NCBI GenBank assembly: GCA_045837725.1
Contig: JBEWZL010000198.1
Span: 62,001 to 126,000, forward strand
Length of the DNA: 64,000 nt
Source: Vermamoeba vermiformis
Lineage: Eukaryota; Tubulinea; Echinamoebida
Reading direction: 5' to 3'
The notes beneath the pieces are model-generated. The model was not told the DNA's origin. It saw only the letters and a list, made by a program, of their open reading frames with translations, and did not search any database. Both the position numbers and the translations under genes were made by a program. This document shows positions 63,914 to 64,000 of this stretch, piece by piece. Positions within the stretch are counted from its first letter, which is position 1. Each line of letters starts with the position of its first letter.

Positions 63914-64000
63914 ATGGAGCATAAGCCAGTTTATACACCAAAGCAAGCTGTAAATTTTAAAGGTGCCCTTCATTCGGATCTGACGTGCGTTGAAGACAAA
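63914..64000 (+). CDS. Start of an unidentified gene (3' partial)
   Basis: ATG at 63914 opens MEHKPVYTPKQAVNFKGALH and stays open to the window end (29 codons). A possible donor (AAAGGTGCCC) falls at about 63961. Too short to assign. Confidence 0.35.
   Translation, partial: MEHKPVYTPKQAVNFKGALHSDLTCVEDK

Overview
The window is nuclear DNA from a gene-dense, intron-rich unicellular eukaryote. Almost every recognisable protein is broken by short introns, mostly 45-70 bases, with GT-AG ends and a CTAAC/TACTAAC-like branch site close to the acceptor. There are no bacterial operons or ribosome binding sites. The gene set (Rap1-type GTPase, myotubularin, multi-repeat paladin, Kua/PEDS1, plexin-repeat receptor, Crinkler-type NTPase, FtsX-like permease, stand-alone TrpD) suggests an amoebozoan, perhaps a protosteloid or dictyostelid relative. 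That placement is an inference; no rRNA or mitochondrial marker is present. I found no tRNA, rRNA, CRISPR array, LTR element or intact transposon.

Layout. 1-15.9 kb: the 3' part of a Gemin5-like gene, a putative mRNA-export adaptor, Kua/PEDS1, Ku70 (minus), a type I arginine methyltransferase, a plexin-repeat membrane protein (minus), and a fusion of a ubiquitin-like domain to a multi-pass membrane protein. 16-21.5 kb: a small secreted Cys-rich protein and a large FtsX-type permease. 21.5-25.1 kb is the most accessory stretch: an orphan tail of a short-chain dehydrogenase behind a 39-base homopurine tract, a decayed ankyrin-like gene, an intact Crinkler-type NTPase, and a decayed F-box-like gene. 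25.5-31.8 kb: myotubularin, then three tandem E2-fold genes of which only the last has the catalytic Cys. 32-42 kb: PCCA (minus), a mitochondrial RCC1-like protein, a secreted propeller-like protein with frame problems, and PIN4. 42-50 kb: three-repeat paladin, a VIT-family transporter, Rap1. 50-57 kb (minus): a kynurenine-type aminotransferase, a disordered nuclear protein and a zinc-finger protein. 57-60.5 kb: a duplicated pair of secreted, probably GPI-anchored proteins, plus a broken copy of the zinc-finger gene's first exon. 60.7-64 kb: an unidentified acidic protein, anthranilate phosphoribosyltransferase, and the start of one more gene.

The main discoveries are two AT-AC introns with near-textbook U12 signals, in the methyltransferase and the TrpD gene, implying a live minor spliceosome; and seven perfect copies of the palindrome TGACACGTGTCA, five of them inside short introns. 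Genes are packed head-to-head and tail-to-tail with gaps of about 70-500 bases, so several divergent pairs probably share promoters (Ku70/methyltransferase, plexin-repeat/Ubl-membrane, PCCA/RCC1).

Coordinates give start codon to stop codon and include introns. All splicing was read by eye from frame, family similarity and GT/AG (or AT/AC) signals.
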